From positions 62,001 through 126,000 of the forward strand of contig JAGVQM010000041.1 in assembly GCA_020051695.1 (NCBI GenBank): DNA of 64,000 bases, written 5' to 3'. The DNA comes from Candidatus Zixiibacteriota bacterium. GTDB taxonomy: Bacteria > Zixibacteria > MSB-5A5 > WJJR01 > JAJRUJ01. Position 1 is the first letter of the stretch. Each line of letters begins with the position of its first letter. Positions 9,649-18,222 of this stretch are shown piece by piece. Below the pieces are notes generated by a model that saw only the letters and a program-made list of their open reading frames with translations, had not been told where the DNA came from and searched no databases. The translations under genes and the position numbers were made by a program.

Positions 9649-11112
9649 TTACGTCCCCTCCGGCCGCATCGTGGGGAAGAGAATAACTTCGCGAATCGAC
9701 GCCGCGCCGGTCAACAGCATCACCAGCCGGTCGATACCGAAGCCCAGCCCGCCGGTCGGCGGCATGCCGTAGGACAATGCCCGCAGATAATCTTCGTCCA
9801 TGACGTGCGCCTCATCATCGCCGGCGCCGGCCTGCCGGCTCTGCGACTCGAACCGCTCACGCTGATCATCCGGGTCGGACAACTCGGAAAAGGCATTGCC
9901 GATTTCCTTGCCGCCGACAAATAGTTCAAACCGTTCGGCCAGGGTCTCGTCCCGGCGGTTGGCCTTGGCCAGCGGGCTGATCTCGCGCGGGTGGTCGGTG
10001 ATAAACGTGGGGCGTACCAGGTTTGGCTGCACTTTCTCGGAGAACACCTCGTCGATAATCTGCCCCCAGGTGTTTTTGCCGGTGAGATCAACGCCGATCT
10101 CCGTGGCCAGCCGGCGCACCTCATCTATCGAGGAATTGGCGAAGTCCCGGCCCGTCGCCGTGCGGATCGATTCCAACAGCGGTACCTCCGGCCATTCGCC
10201 GGAAATATCGATGACCTCTTCGCCAAGCTGCAGCGTTTCACTGCCGCGCACCTCCCGCGCGATATGCAGGATCAACTCGCGGAACAGTTTCATGATATCA
10301 TGGTAGTCCAGATACGCCGCGTAAAATTCGACCATGGTGAATTCCGGGTTGTGTTCGCGGTCCATGCCCTCGTTGCGGAAATCCTTGCACACTTCATAGA
10401 CCCGGTCGAATCCCCCGACAATCAGCCGCTTCAGGTATAATTCGTCGGCGATCCGTAGATACAACCTCATGTCCAGCGCATTATGGTGGGTGACAAACGG
10501 CCGCGCCGCCGCGCCGCCATACAACGGCTGCAATACCGGCGTTTCCACTTCCAGGAAACCGTGCTTGTCCAAAAATGCCCGTACCGCGCGCAAGGTTTTG
10601 GTACGGGCCGCGAAAATCGCCATGACTTCCGGGTTGACGATCAAATCCAGGTAGCGCCGCCGGAAGCGGATGTCGACATCGGTCAATCCGTGCCATTTTT
10701 CAGGCAGGGGCAGCAGCGACTTGGCGAGAATTTCCAGCTTGCGCACTTTAACCGTGGTTTCCCCGGTCTTGGTCTTAAACACCTCACCGCTGACGCCGAT
10801 GATGTCGCCGAGATCAAAATCCTTGAACAGGGCAAACGTGTCTTCATCGACTGCATCCTGACGCAAATATCCCTGCAGCTTGCCGGTCTGGTCCTGCAGA
10901 TGGAAAAACATTGTCTTCCCGTGTCCACGGACCGACATCAACCGCCCGGCGACCGCCACGGTTTTGCCTTCAAGGTGCTCGAACCCGCCGGCGACTTCGG
11001 CCAGTTTATGCGTACGGTCATAGCGGTAGGGGAATGGGTTGATCCCTTTGGCGCGTAAACGTTCAAGTTTTTCCCGGCGATGGACCAGCGGATCGGATTT
11101 TTCGTCAGCCAT
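9649..11112 (-). CDS. lysS: Lysyl-tRNA synthetase, class II
   Basis: Charges tRNA-Lys. The protein has an N-terminal OB-fold anticodon domain (about 50-140) and a class II catalytic core with motif 2 FRNEGMDREHNPEF and motif 3 GFGIDRLVMLLTG. I use ATG 11112 (MADEKSD), with a G-rich ribosome site GGGGGTG just upstream, rather than the in-frame TTG at 11124. The 487-residue length is typical. It appears to be the first gene of the lysS-lolC-lolD transcription unit. Confidence 0.96.
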   Translation of the reverse strand: MADEKSDPLVHRREKLERLRAKGINPFPYRYDRTHKLAEVAGGFEHLEGKTVAVAGRLMSVRGHGKTMFFHLQDQTGKLQGYLRQDAVDEDTFALFKDFDLGDIIGVSGEVFKTKTGETTVKVRKLEILAKSLLPLPEKWHGLTDVDIRFRRRYLDLIVNPEVMAIFAARTKTLRAVRAFLDKHGFLEVETPVLQPLYGGAAARPFVTHHNALDMRLYLRIADELYLKRLIVGGFDRVYEVCKDFRNEGMDREHNPEFTMVEFYAAYLDYHDIMKLFRELILHIAREVRGSETLQLGEEVIDISGEWPEVPLLESIRTATGRDFANSSIDEVRRLATEIGVDLTGKNTWGQIIDEVFSEKVQPNLVRPTFITDHPREISPLAKANRRDETLAERFELFVGGKEIGNAFSELSDPDDQRERFESQSRQAGAGDDEAHVMDEDYLRALSYGMPPTGGLGFGIDRLVMLLTGAASIREVILFPTMRPEGT

Positions 11113-11370
11113 AAACACCCCCAACCTGTTTTACAACAGCGGGGGAATATAGGCCCTTGCCGAAAAGGGGTCAATGCAATTAGGGATATTTCAAGGCAGG
11201 GGAGAGTAGGTCTCCATGGGAATGTTCTTGCAATTCAGGGAGATATATCTGCCGCGACATGTGATTTGCAGGACCATGCTACCCGTGCACGGCTCATTTC
11301 ATTTTGGCAGACAACTTGCTACGAAAGAGCTGATAATCTACGACATTTGTCAAAAATCAATTAATATTTA

Positions 11371-11399
11371 TTAACAGGCATTTATTGAAACAATATTAA
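11371..11399 (+). promoter_or_regulatory. Putative sigma70-type promoter upstream of the DUF2089 gene
   Basis: TTAACA at 11371-11376, a 17-nt spacer and TATTAA at 11394-11399 lie in a markedly AT-rich tract (about 11330-11430), 45 bp ahead of the ATG. The rest of the 331-bp gap from lysS shows no gene; it probably also holds the divergent lysS promoter. Assignment is by consensus only. Confidence 0.4.
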
Positions 11400-11443
11400 T
11401 ATTTGTGCGTAATTATATTAAGATAATTAATGAGGGTCGCAAA

Positions 11444-11818
11444 ATGAAACAGGAATGGCAGGAATTGATGCAACTCGTCGGCGGTAAAACCATTGTGGTG
11501 GAACGTGTTAGGTTATCCGGTTCGGGCGTCGCCATCGAGGGCGAATTCGAACCGCCCCCCTTGGCCCGGTTATCCGCCGAAGATCAGGTTTTTGTAGCCG
11601 CGTTTCTGCGCTGCCACGGTTCGATCAAGCAAATGGAGCGCTATTTCAACGTCAGTTACCCCACAATCAAAAACAGACTTAACCGCATCGGCGCACAGGT
11701 GGAATTTGTCGAAATCGGGCCTGCCGCGCAGCATAACGACGTCCTGGAACGACTCGATGCAGGTGAGATCACGGTCGACCAGGCGGTGCACCTGCTGAAG
11801 AAAGGAGATAAGTCATGA
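11444..11818 (+). CDS. DUF2089-family small regulator-like protein
   Basis: A 124-residue protein with a central helix-turn-helix-like block (LSAEDQVFVAAFLRCHGSIK followed by SYPTIKNRL), characteristic of DUF2089 proteins, and a C-terminal helical motif LERLDAGEITVDQAVHLL. No biochemical role is established that I know of; a DNA-binding regulator is likely. Start ATG 11444 has GAGGG 7 nt upstream; the frame extends to GTG 11405 without a better site. The stop overlaps the next gene by ATGA. Confidence 0.85.
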   Translation: MKQEWQELMQLVGGKTIVVERVRLSGSGVAIEGEFEPPPLARLSAEDQVFVAAFLRCHGSIKQMERYFNVSYPTIKNRLNRIGAQVEFVEIGPAAQHNDVLERLDAGEITVDQAVHLLKKGDKS

Positions 11819-12246
11819 CTGAATCACGCCATCGGATTTTGCAAATGCTGGCTGACGGGAAGATCACTGTCGAGGAAGCCGAGCGATTGATGACCGCGGC
11901 CGGGGAAGAAGTCGGTCGTCCGGCGAGGGAGGAAGATTCGCCGGCGGGAAATAAACAAGCCAAATATCTGCACATTACGGTCAATGCCGGTGAGGGCGAC
12001 GACCAGAACAAAGACCGCGTCAACATCAAGATTCCATTGCGGCTGATCAAGACCGGGATGGCGCTCAGTTCGTTGCTGCCGGAGAAGGCGCGCGCGCAAG
12101 TCAATGCGGCCTTGAACGAAAAGGGAATCCATCTTGATTTGAACACATTAAACGCGAAGTCGGTGGATGAACTGATCGCGGCACTTCAGGAAACCAATAT
12201 TGAAGTCGAAGATCACGATGACAAAGTCCGCATCTATTGCGCCTGA
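11815..12246 (+). CDS. SHOCT-like / YvlB-N-like domain protein
   Basis: 143 residues. The N-terminus (RILQMLADGKITVEEAERLM) is the short two-helix motif seen in SHOCT-like and YvlB-type proteins. It closely resembles the C-terminal motif of the preceding DUF2089 protein. The rest (about 45-143) is alpha/beta with no transmembrane segment: a beta-type KYLHITVNA stretch, a helical IKTGMALSSLLPEKAR part and a VEDHDDKVRIYC end. The ATGA overlap makes a co-translated pair with the upstream regulator, and the two may interact or compete through the shared motif. Function unknown. Confidence 0.82.
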   Translation: MTESRHRILQMLADGKITVEEAERLMTAAGEEVGRPAREEDSPAGNKQAKYLHITVNAGEGDDQNKDRVNIKIPLRLIKTGMALSSLLPEKARAQVNAALNEKGIHLDLNTLNAKSVDELIAALQETNIEVEDHDDKVRIYCA

Positions 12247-12277
12247 TGACGGTCCATCGACAATAACCCGCGGCGCA

Positions 12278-12314
12278 CCCGGGGCAAAGAATCCGCCAGG
12301 ATCTTTGCTCCGGG
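12278..12314. terminator. Strong hairpin between convergent genes
   Basis: CCCGGGGCAAAGA and its complement form a stem of about 16 bp with one bulged A and a GCCA loop. It lies between the ends of the SHOCT-like gene (plus) and the lipoprotein gene (minus). Neither strand has a clear U-run after the stem, so termination is inferred from position and stability. Confidence 0.5.
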
Positions 12315-12366
12315 CGGGCGGTTAAAATTCGCATTTTGTAAACTCGCCGATTATCGGCAGAGCACA

Positions 12367-12864
12367 TTATTCCGGGCAACTGCAGACCACCCGGATATCA
12401 TACGTCGTAACCGAGTCGGTCAGCGGGATGTCGGCTTCAGTAGCGGCGTCACGACACGAACCGCTGTTGCAACGGATCGCGCGGCATATCGGCACATTGC
12501 CGCGCAGCACCTGTGGCCGTTCCCAAAGCACCGGGTCACCCGGCACGTCCGTCCAGGCTACGGTAATCCGGTAGGTGCCTGTCCGTTTGGGCGCGGCCGG
12601 TTCGGCAGGATCGGGGCCCAGCCGCACCGTATCTGCGGCGCCCGAGCTGTTCGGCTCTTCGTCGCTGTGCAGGATAGTGTGTACTCGCACATCGGCCGGG
12701 ATCGAAATCTGCCGTCCGTCGCACTCGTTAACGACCACGATCCGGCCGGTGAGGACGTAAGTCTGTGGTTCTTTTTTGCCGCAGCCGGTAATAAGCAACA
12801 ACGCGCCCAGTGCCCGGCAACTGGCAGTCAAAAACCTCACCCGTGATTTTTCATATTTCAACAT
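12367..12864 (-). CDS. Predicted lipoprotein of unknown function
   Basis: 165 residues from ATG 12864, which is preceded by GGGGG. A basic N-terminus and hydrophobic stretch end in a lipobox LITGC with Cys28. The mature part begins GKKE, has a beta-rich VLTGRIVVVNECDG segment, and ends with a Cys-rich region (CRAIRCNSGSCRD, CSCPE) that could be disulfide-bonded in the periplasm. No family recognised. It is separated by 161 bp from the upstream nitrilase gene on the same strand; nothing else is visible in that gap. Confidence 0.8.
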   Translation of the reverse strand: MLKYEKSRVRFLTASCRALGALLLITGCGKKEPQTYVLTGRIVVVNECDGRQISIPADVRVHTILHSDEEPNSSGAADTVRLGPDPAEPAAPKRTGTYRITVAWTDVPGDPVLWERPQVLRGNVPICRAIRCNSGSCRDAATEADIPLTDSVTTYDIRVVCSCPE

Positions 12865-13025
12865 TGGTCCCCCTGGTTGGGTATTCATTCAACGTGATAC
12901 AGTAGGTCAGCCCGCCCGCCCCGGCAAGGGGATAATCGTCCATCGGTACCCGACGGAAGAGCTGTTCTTGATACAGTTGCGCGGGAGCAACGTCCCTGAG
13001 GTATCTATCCGAGTACCGGCACTGA

Positions 13026-13808
13026 CTATTCGTCCAGTGCCGGGACCGGAGCGGTAAATACCATCTTTTGCTTGAATTCACGGATCTCATCAAGGTCCAG
13101 CTCGGCAAACAGGATGCGTCGCCGGTCTTCATCCTCGATTTTGACCTTGGCCAGCACGCCCCACGGCGCAAAAATCCCGGAGCGGCCCTGCAAACGGCGT
13201 CCAAACAACGTGCCGACTCCGCCGGCCTTCACTACATAGGCATTGGCCCGTTGGGCGCCGCGCACGAATATCTCATTGTCGCGTAGTTGTTTATCAAACA
13301 GGGTATCTTCGGGTCGATGGGGGCTGGTCGTCGGCACGAAAATGATATCTACTGCCTTTTTGTGTAACTCGCGAAACGAATTTTCGTTGAGTACATCGGC
13401 GCAAATCAACACCCCGATCCGGACGCCGTCGATCTCAAAGGACGCGATATTTTTCCCCGGCAGTATGCCTCGTCGCGGCTCGTTGCCGTACAAGTTGATC
13501 TTCTGATAAGAACCGACCAGCCGCCCGCGCGAAAAAATCATCGCCGTGTTGGCATACCCGCCATCGGTTGGCATCACAATCGATCCGCCGATAATTGTGG
13601 TCGATAAGTCCACCGAGAGTTTTTCAAGCAGGGCGGTATTCCGTGCGGCGGCGCTGGCGGCCTGTTGCATATCAGTACAGTCCGGGCCGATAAAACAATA
13701 CTCCGGCAGGCAGATAAAATCCGGCCGGCGACGAATAATAAACAACTTGTCCTCAAGGGTGACCTGTCTCCCCAGCGTGTATTGCAATGCCGCGATACGT
13801 ACGATCAT
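13026..13808 (-). CDS. Carbon-nitrogen hydrolase (nitrilase superfamily)
   Basis: Amidase/nitrilase-fold enzyme of 260 residues. The Glu-Lys-Cys catalytic set is visible: E36 in CLPEY, K103 in YQKINLYGNE and C136 in GVLICADVLNE. The frame runs upstream to 13937, but ATG 13808 (MIVRIAALQYTLG) begins the canonical first strand and has AAGGAT upstream, so I start there. Substrate cannot be told from sequence. No neighbouring pathway genes give a hint; a divergent nitroreductase lies 261 bp away. Confidence 0.9.
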   Translation of the reverse strand: MIVRIAALQYTLGRQVTLEDKLFIIRRRPDFICLPEYCFIGPDCTDMQQAASAAARNTALLEKLSVDLSTTIIGGSIVMPTDGGYANTAMIFSRGRLVGSYQKINLYGNEPRRGILPGKNIASFEIDGVRIGVLICADVLNENSFRELHKKAVDIIFVPTTSPHRPEDTLFDKQLRDNEIFVRGAQRANAYVVKAGGVGTLFGRRLQGRSGIFAPWGVLAKVKIEDEDRRRILFAELDLDEIREFKQKMVFTAPVPALDE

Positions 13809-14069
13809 TACCGAGCCATCCTTGACATATTCATCCGTGCCGTCAGTTCTTATACCGAACTTACCGGCGGGAGGTTGCGCCCGGGATCCGCCGTACCGCA
13901 CAGCCAATTCTCCGCCCCCTCCCTTCCGGGCGGACAAGGGATATACGGAATTGCGGTTCCGGGCAGCATAATATTTTGCCGCTTTTGCCTCGAACGCGAG
14001 GTTTTTGCTTTTGCGGCCGTGGTCGAATGGCTACCATGGTAAAGCAAGCGTGCGGCCAAAGGAGCAGAT

Positions 14070-14873
14070 ATGACAGAGATGCCGAGTGAGAAGATTCTGC
14101 AATTTTTGAATTCACACGGTTCGGTGCGCCGCTATACCGACCAGCCGTTGACCGATGAACAACTTGGCCGGATTATCGAGATCGCCCAGCGTGCACCGAC
14201 CTCATCGAATTTGCAGGCCTACTCGATCATTGTCGTGCGTGACCCGCATAAAAAAGAGGCGCTGTCGGTCCTCAGCGGCAACCAGCCGCATGTGCGCGAA
14301 TGTCCGGTCCTGCTGGTATTCTGTCCCGACCTGCTGCGGTTACGAAAAATCTGCCGCGAGGCCGGATACCGGTTTCGCGAGGAATATTTCGAATACCTGT
14401 TGGTGGCGGTGGTTGATGCCGCCCTGGCCGGGCAAAATGCCCTGCTGGCCGCCGAGGCGCTGGGACTGGGGGCGTGCATGATCGGCGGCCTGCGCAACCG
14501 GCCGCAGGAGGTCTCCGAACTGCTCGAGCTGCCGCCGCGGGTTTTCGCCTTATTCGGGTTAACCGTCGGCGTGCCGGCCGGGCCCGCCCAGGTCAAACCA
14601 CGTTTACCGGTAGACATCGTGCGGCACGATGAATGGTACGATACCGAGCATCTGGAACGGGGATTGGACGAATACGACCAGACAATGCGCGATACCGGTG
14701 TTTATCGCGGCCGCCGCATCGAGCTCGAAGAGATCGGCCACGATCTGACCGAGAAATTTTCAGAAGAGGACTATGGGTGGTTGGAACATACCGCCCGGCG
14801 GCTGGGCAATCCCGCTTCGGCCCGGCCCGACCTCAAGCCATTTTTAACCGCGAAAAAATTCGGCTTTTTGTAA
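14070..14873 (+). CDS. NfsA-type nitroreductase, FMN-dependent
   Basis: 267-residue flavin oxidoreductase. The N-terminal SVRRYTDQPLTDEQL and RAPTSSNLQAYSIIVV motifs bind FMN; a central LAAEALGLGACMIGGLRNRP block and a long C-terminal arm (about 190-267) match the NfsA/FRP group rather than the shorter NfsB group. AAAGGAG lies 7 nt before the ATG. Likely role is NADPH-dependent reduction of nitro or quinone compounds; the true substrate is unknown. Six bases separate it from the next gene. Confidence 0.92.
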   Translation: MTEMPSEKILQFLNSHGSVRRYTDQPLTDEQLGRIIEIAQRAPTSSNLQAYSIIVVRDPHKKEALSVLSGNQPHVRECPVLLVFCPDLLRLRKICREAGYRFREEYFEYLLVAVVDAALAGQNALLAAEALGLGACMIGGLRNRPQEVSELLELPPRVFALFGLTVGVPAGPAQVKPRLPVDIVRHDEWYDTEHLERGLDEYDQTMRDTGVYRGRRIELEEIGHDLTEKFSEEDYGWLEHTARRLGNPASARPDLKPFLTAKKFGFL

Positions 14874-14879
14874 TCGCGG

Positions 14880-15674
14880 ATGATCATTATCTCGGCTATG
14901 ACCGACAGCAAACCACCATCATCCCGGAGCGTGCCGCTGATTGCGGCGCATCGCGGCGCCAGTACCGCCGAGACCGAAAATACCATCGCGGCATTCGATA
15001 AGGCCACGGCCGGGGGCGCCGATTCGATCGAACTCGATATCCGCTGGACGGCCGACGGCACGGCGGTGGTTTATCATGACCCCGCGGTGGCCCTCCATGG
15101 CCACCGGACTCCTGTTCGGAAACTGACCCTGGCGGAGTTCACCGCGCTGAAAGCCCGACAGGGAATTACCGTGCCCACACTGGCCGAGACCCTGCGCTGG
15201 GCCAAAGATACGGCCCCGCTGATCTTCGACATCAAGGACACCGGGCGCGAGGATGAGTTTATCGAGGAAGTCGAACGCTGCGGTTTTCATCCCCGGTCGG
15301 TGTTCAGTTCGTTCCGGCTGACCGTGATCGGCAGGATCAAAGCCCGGCGGCCCCAGTGGTGTACGGCATGGATTATCGGCAACACCGGCGGGGCATTGAT
15401 GCGGGCATTGTTGACCGGGCCGATCATTACGCGTGCGGTCCGCTGGGGCGCCGACGCGCTGCACTTTCATTCAAGCTGGATTTCGCCCGGTCTAGTGCAG
15501 CGCTGCGGCAAAGAGCAACTCCAGGTCGCGGTCTGGACAGTCGACCGGCCGGAAGACATGCGCACATTCACCGAGATGGGCGTGAACACGATCATCACCA
15601 ATGTGCCGGAAGTGGCCCGCCGGACGCTGGCGGAGCATTTTCCTCCCGCCGATGCCGTAAAATCGCGTCAGTGA
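14880..15674 (+). CDS. Glycerophosphodiester phosphodiesterase (GDPD family)
   Basis: 264 residues with the GDPD signature: AAHRGAS (catalytic His), ETENTIAAF and IELDIRWTADGTAVVYHDP, which supplies the metal-binding Glu/Asp and second His. The C-terminal VWTVDRPEDM and ITNVPE strands complete the TIM barrel. No signal peptide, so probably cytosolic like UgpQ, hydrolysing glycerophosphodiesters to glycerol-3-phosphate. Start could be ATG 14880 or 14898. The gene follows the nitroreductase closely. Confidence 0.92.
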   Translation: MIIISAMTDSKPPSSRSVPLIAAHRGASTAETENTIAAFDKATAGGADSIELDIRWTADGTAVVYHDPAVALHGHRTPVRKLTLAEFTALKARQGITVPTLAETLRWAKDTAPLIFDIKDTGREDEFIEEVERCGFHPRSVFSSFRLTVIGRIKARRPQWCTAWIIGNTGGALMRALLTGPIITRAVRWGADALHFHSSWISPGLVQRCGKEQLQVAVWTVDRPEDMRTFTEMGVNTIITNVPEVARRTLAEHFPPADAVKSRQ

Positions 15675-15699
15675 AACGTACTCCCTGTGGGAGTAGACG

Positions 15700-16740
15700 A
15701 TGATGGCGCAACATCCCATGGAAGCTCAATTCTGGGAACCACGACCCAACGGGGTCACGCTATGCACACTGTGCCCCCATTTGTGCCGCATTCGCTCCGG
15801 TCACTATGGTATTTGCGGGGTGCGGAAAAACGAGCGCGGGAGGTTGTATACGCTGGTGTACGAACAGGCCGCCGCGCTGCACGTTGATCCCATCGAAAAA
15901 AAGCCGCTGTTTCATTTTTACCCTGGCTCGCGTTCAATGTCGGTCGCCACGGTCGGCTGCAATTTTCGCTGCCGGTTCTGCCAGAACTGGGACCTCTCGC
16001 AGGCGCCCAAGGGAAAAGATCGGCAATTCGGCGGCAAAGTCGTTCGCCCGGCGGAGGTCGTGCACATTGGCGAACAATACGAGTGCCGGTCGATCTCGTT
16101 CACGTATTCGGAGCCGACGGTTTTTTATGAATATGCCTACGACACCGCCCGGCTGGCCACGGAGCATAATATGTCCGGCGTGTTTGTCACCAACGGGTAC
16201 ATCACGCCGGGGCCGTTGGAGCATCTCCGGCCGTACCTCGCCGCGTTAAATGTCGATTTGAAGAGCTTTAATCCGGATTATTATAAAAGGACTTTGGGCG
16301 CAAAATTGCAGCCGGTGCTGGATTCGTTGCGAAAAATGAAAGAACTCGGCTTTTGGCTGGAAGTGACCACGCTGGTCGTGCCGACAAAAAATGATTCGGA
16401 TAAAGAACTCACACAAATCGCCGAATTCATCTGCGGGCTGGGACCGGAAATTCCCTGGCATGTCTCCGCGTTCCATCCCGATTACCTGATGACCGACCTG
16501 CCGCGGACGTCCCTGACGACGTTACGGCGGGCACGGCAAATCGGCCTCGACACCGGATTGCGTTATGTCTATACCGGCAACATCCCCGGTGATAACGGTG
16601 AATCGACATATTGCTATCGTTGTGGGGCGCTGGTTATCCGGAGGCTGGGGTTCAGTATTGTCGACAACCGGATCACCAACGGCGCCTGCCCCGAATGCGG
16701 GACAAAGATCGACGGTATCGGCATGGATAACCGGGCCTAG
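15700..16740 (+). CDS. amrS: AmmeMemoRadiSam-type radical SAM protein (AmrS-like)
   Basis: 346 residues of the PFL-activase-like radical SAM group. CTLCPHLC near the N-terminus, the CxxxCxxC cluster site in GCNFRCRFCQNW, and a C-terminal zinc-ribbon-like pair (TYCYRCG, CPECG) match AmrS. In other genomes this protein occurs with Memo (AmrB) and AMMECR1 (AmrA); neither is beside it here. Function of the system is not established. GGGAG precedes ATG 15700 (15703 also possible). Confidence 0.9.
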   Translation: MMAQHPMEAQFWEPRPNGVTLCTLCPHLCRIRSGHYGICGVRKNERGRLYTLVYEQAAALHVDPIEKKPLFHFYPGSRSMSVATVGCNFRCRFCQNWDLSQAPKGKDRQFGGKVVRPAEVVHIGEQYECRSISFTYSEPTVFYEYAYDTARLATEHNMSGVFVTNGYITPGPLEHLRPYLAALNVDLKSFNPDYYKRTLGAKLQPVLDSLRKMKELGFWLEVTTLVVPTKNDSDKELTQIAEFICGLGPEIPWHVSAFHPDYLMTDLPRTSLTTLRRARQIGLDTGLRYVYTGNIPGDNGESTYCYRCGALVIRRLGFSIVDNRITNGACPECGTKIDGIGMDNRA

Positions 16741-16804
16741 GCATTTCCAACCGATACGGCGGCGCCCTGGACCGCCAAATTCTCAGAAAACCACTCGTTT
16801 TTCC

Positions 16805-16833
16805 TTGACTGCTGCCGGCCGGTTTTATATATT
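16805..16833 (+). promoter_or_regulatory. Sigma70-type promoter of a short transcription unit
   Basis: TTGACT (16805-16810), exactly 17 nt, then TATATT (16828-16833). It stands in the 371-bp gap between amrS and rsgA and points at the 19-codon ORF and two terminators below. Confidence 0.65.
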
Positions 16834-16888
16834 TTGACAAGTGCAGGCGCAAAAAAAGCCGGTTTGTACAGAAAGGAGGCGTGTTTGT

Positions 16889-16948
16889 ATGGCAGCTGTG
16901 GCGAATGACATCATCGTACATTCACGCCCTGGAAACGGTCTGCACTAA
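16889..16948 (+). CDS. Short ORF (19 aa) in a promoter-to-terminator unit; leader peptide or part of a small RNA
   Basis: ATG 16889 to TAA 16946-16948 encodes MAAVANDIIVHSRPGNGLH. It is preceded by an unusually strong ribosome site AAAGGAGG (16872-16879), 9 nt from the ATG, and lies 56 bp after a consensus-like promoter. The transcript should end at 17010, giving about 170 nt. No Trp, Leu or His run suggesting amino-acid attenuation is present. Whether the peptide or the RNA is functional cannot be decided from one sequence. A GTG at 16881 in another frame reads through the terminator and is only 1 nt from the ribosome site, so I discount it. Confidence 0.45.
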   Translation: MAAVANDIIVHSRPGNGLH

Positions 16949-16976
16949 AGGGTCACGGTCTTTATATAACACCGTT

Positions 16977-17010
16977 GACGGCCGACCCAAGGGGTGGCCG
17001 TCCTTTTTTT
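16977..17010 (+). terminator. Intrinsic terminator after the 19-aa ORF
   Basis: GACGGCC (16977-16983) pairs with GGCCGTC (16996-17002), with an inner ACCC/GGGT helix and an AAG loop, followed directly by C and seven T. A textbook terminator, 29 bp after the short ORF. Confidence 0.85.
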
Positions 17011-17017
17011 GGGCACC

Positions 17018-17045
17018 GCGGGCGTGAAAAGCGCCCGCTGTTTTT
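17018..17045 (+). terminator. Second (tandem) terminator hairpin
   Basis: GCGGGCG (17018-17024), a 7-nt loop and CGCCCGC (17032-17038) are followed by TGTTTTT. It backs up the terminator just upstream, insulating rsgA (start 17112) from the short unit. Confidence 0.65.
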
Positions 17046-17111
17046 CATATGTGACTGTGCGGCATGGCCGTATCGTCACCAAACGGAAGATCGTGACGAG
17101 GGGATTTTACG

Positions 17112-18197
17112 ATGGTTTTGACGAGTTTGGGCTGGGGGGATTTTTTTGCCTCACACTTTGAGCCATATGCACATGACGGTCTGTTGCCCGCCCGCGTGGC
17201 TCGGGAGCACCGCGAGCGTTATGTCATTTTCGGCGAGCACGGAGAGTTTACCGCAGAAGTTTCGGGCAAACTGTGGCACAATGCACACTCGCGAGCCGAT
17301 TTCCCGGCGGTCGGCGATTGGGCGGTTTTTTCCCCGCGGCCCGAAAATCAGGCGACAATTCATGCCCTGCTGCCCCGGCGCAGCACATTTTCTCGCAAGG
17401 CAGTGCTCTCCGGCGAGGAAACCGATGAACAGGTTCTGGCGGCCAATATCGATACGGTATTCTTAGTCAGCGGCCTGGATCATGATTTTAATCTCCGGCG
17501 CATCGAACGCTATCTCACCATCGCCTGGGACAGCGGCGCGATACCGGTCATAGTGCTGAACAAAATGGATTTGGCTGAGGACCTGGGTTCGCATATCCGG
17601 GATATTGGGGCCATTGCTTTCGGCGCACCGATTCATCCGATCAGCGCCAAAAAAAACGAAGGCATTGAGGCGCTCCACGAATATTTGGTGCCGGGCAAAA
17701 CCGTGGCGTTCCTGGGTTCATCCGGTGTCGGGAAAACAACGTTGATTAACTCACTGGCCGGCGAGGAGCTGGGGAAAGTCCAGGAAGTGCGCGAGGATGA
17801 CAGCCGGGGACGGCATACGACAACCTCACGGGAATTGATGGTGTTGTCCTCGGGGGCGATGGTGATCGATTCCCCCGGGCTGCGCGGTCTGGCGGTCTGG
17901 GGCGATGAGGAATCGTTGACCAGGTCATTTCGCGATATCGCTGAAATCGCCGAAGGATGTCGGTTTGCCGATTGCAAACATGATACCGAACCGGGATGTG
18001 CGGTTCGGGTGGCGCTGGCCGACGGTACTCTGGATGAGGGGCATTTCGGCAATTACTTGAAACTCCAGCGTGAATTGAAATATCTGGCGCGACGGCGCGA
18101 TCGCAATGCCCGGCGCCAGGCCGAACGTCAGTGGGACAAAAAAGTCCGCCAGCATTTTGCGGACGTCAAGGAACTGCGCAAGCGCGGTCTAGCGTGA
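17112..18197 (+). CDS. rsgA: RsgA, ribosome small subunit-dependent GTPase
   Basis: Circularly permuted GTPase for late 30S maturation. The order of motifs is G4 NKMD, G5 SAKK, G1 GSSGVGKT, G3 DSPG, as expected for RsgA/YjeQ. An N-terminal OB-fold occupies about 1-100, and a C-terminal zinc knuckle (CRFADCKHDTEPGC) is followed by a long basic helix rich in Arg. The 361-residue length is normal. GAGGGG lies 9 nt before ATG 17112. Confidence 0.95.
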   Translation: MVLTSLGWGDFFASHFEPYAHDGLLPARVAREHRERYVIFGEHGEFTAEVSGKLWHNAHSRADFPAVGDWAVFSPRPENQATIHALLPRRSTFSRKAVLSGEETDEQVLAANIDTVFLVSGLDHDFNLRRIERYLTIAWDSGAIPVIVLNKMDLAEDLGSHIRDIGAIAFGAPIHPISAKKNEGIEALHEYLVPGKTVAFLGSSGVGKTTLINSLAGEELGKVQEVREDDSRGRHTTTSRELMVLSSGAMVIDSPGLRGLAVWGDEESLTRSFRDIAEIAEGCRFADCKHDTEPGCAVRVALADGTLDEGHFGNYLKLQRELKYLARRRDRNARRQAERQWDKKVRQHFADVKELRKRGLA

Positions 18198-18222
18198 ATG
18201 GCTTTTAGCGGTCGGGACCCGG

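Noticed and set aside
13988-14006. CCTCG-aacg-CGAGG plus five T upstream of the nitroreductase gene
   Set aside because: The stem is only 5 bp and no upstream plus-strand gene needs termination; an attenuator is possible but the support is too weak to list.
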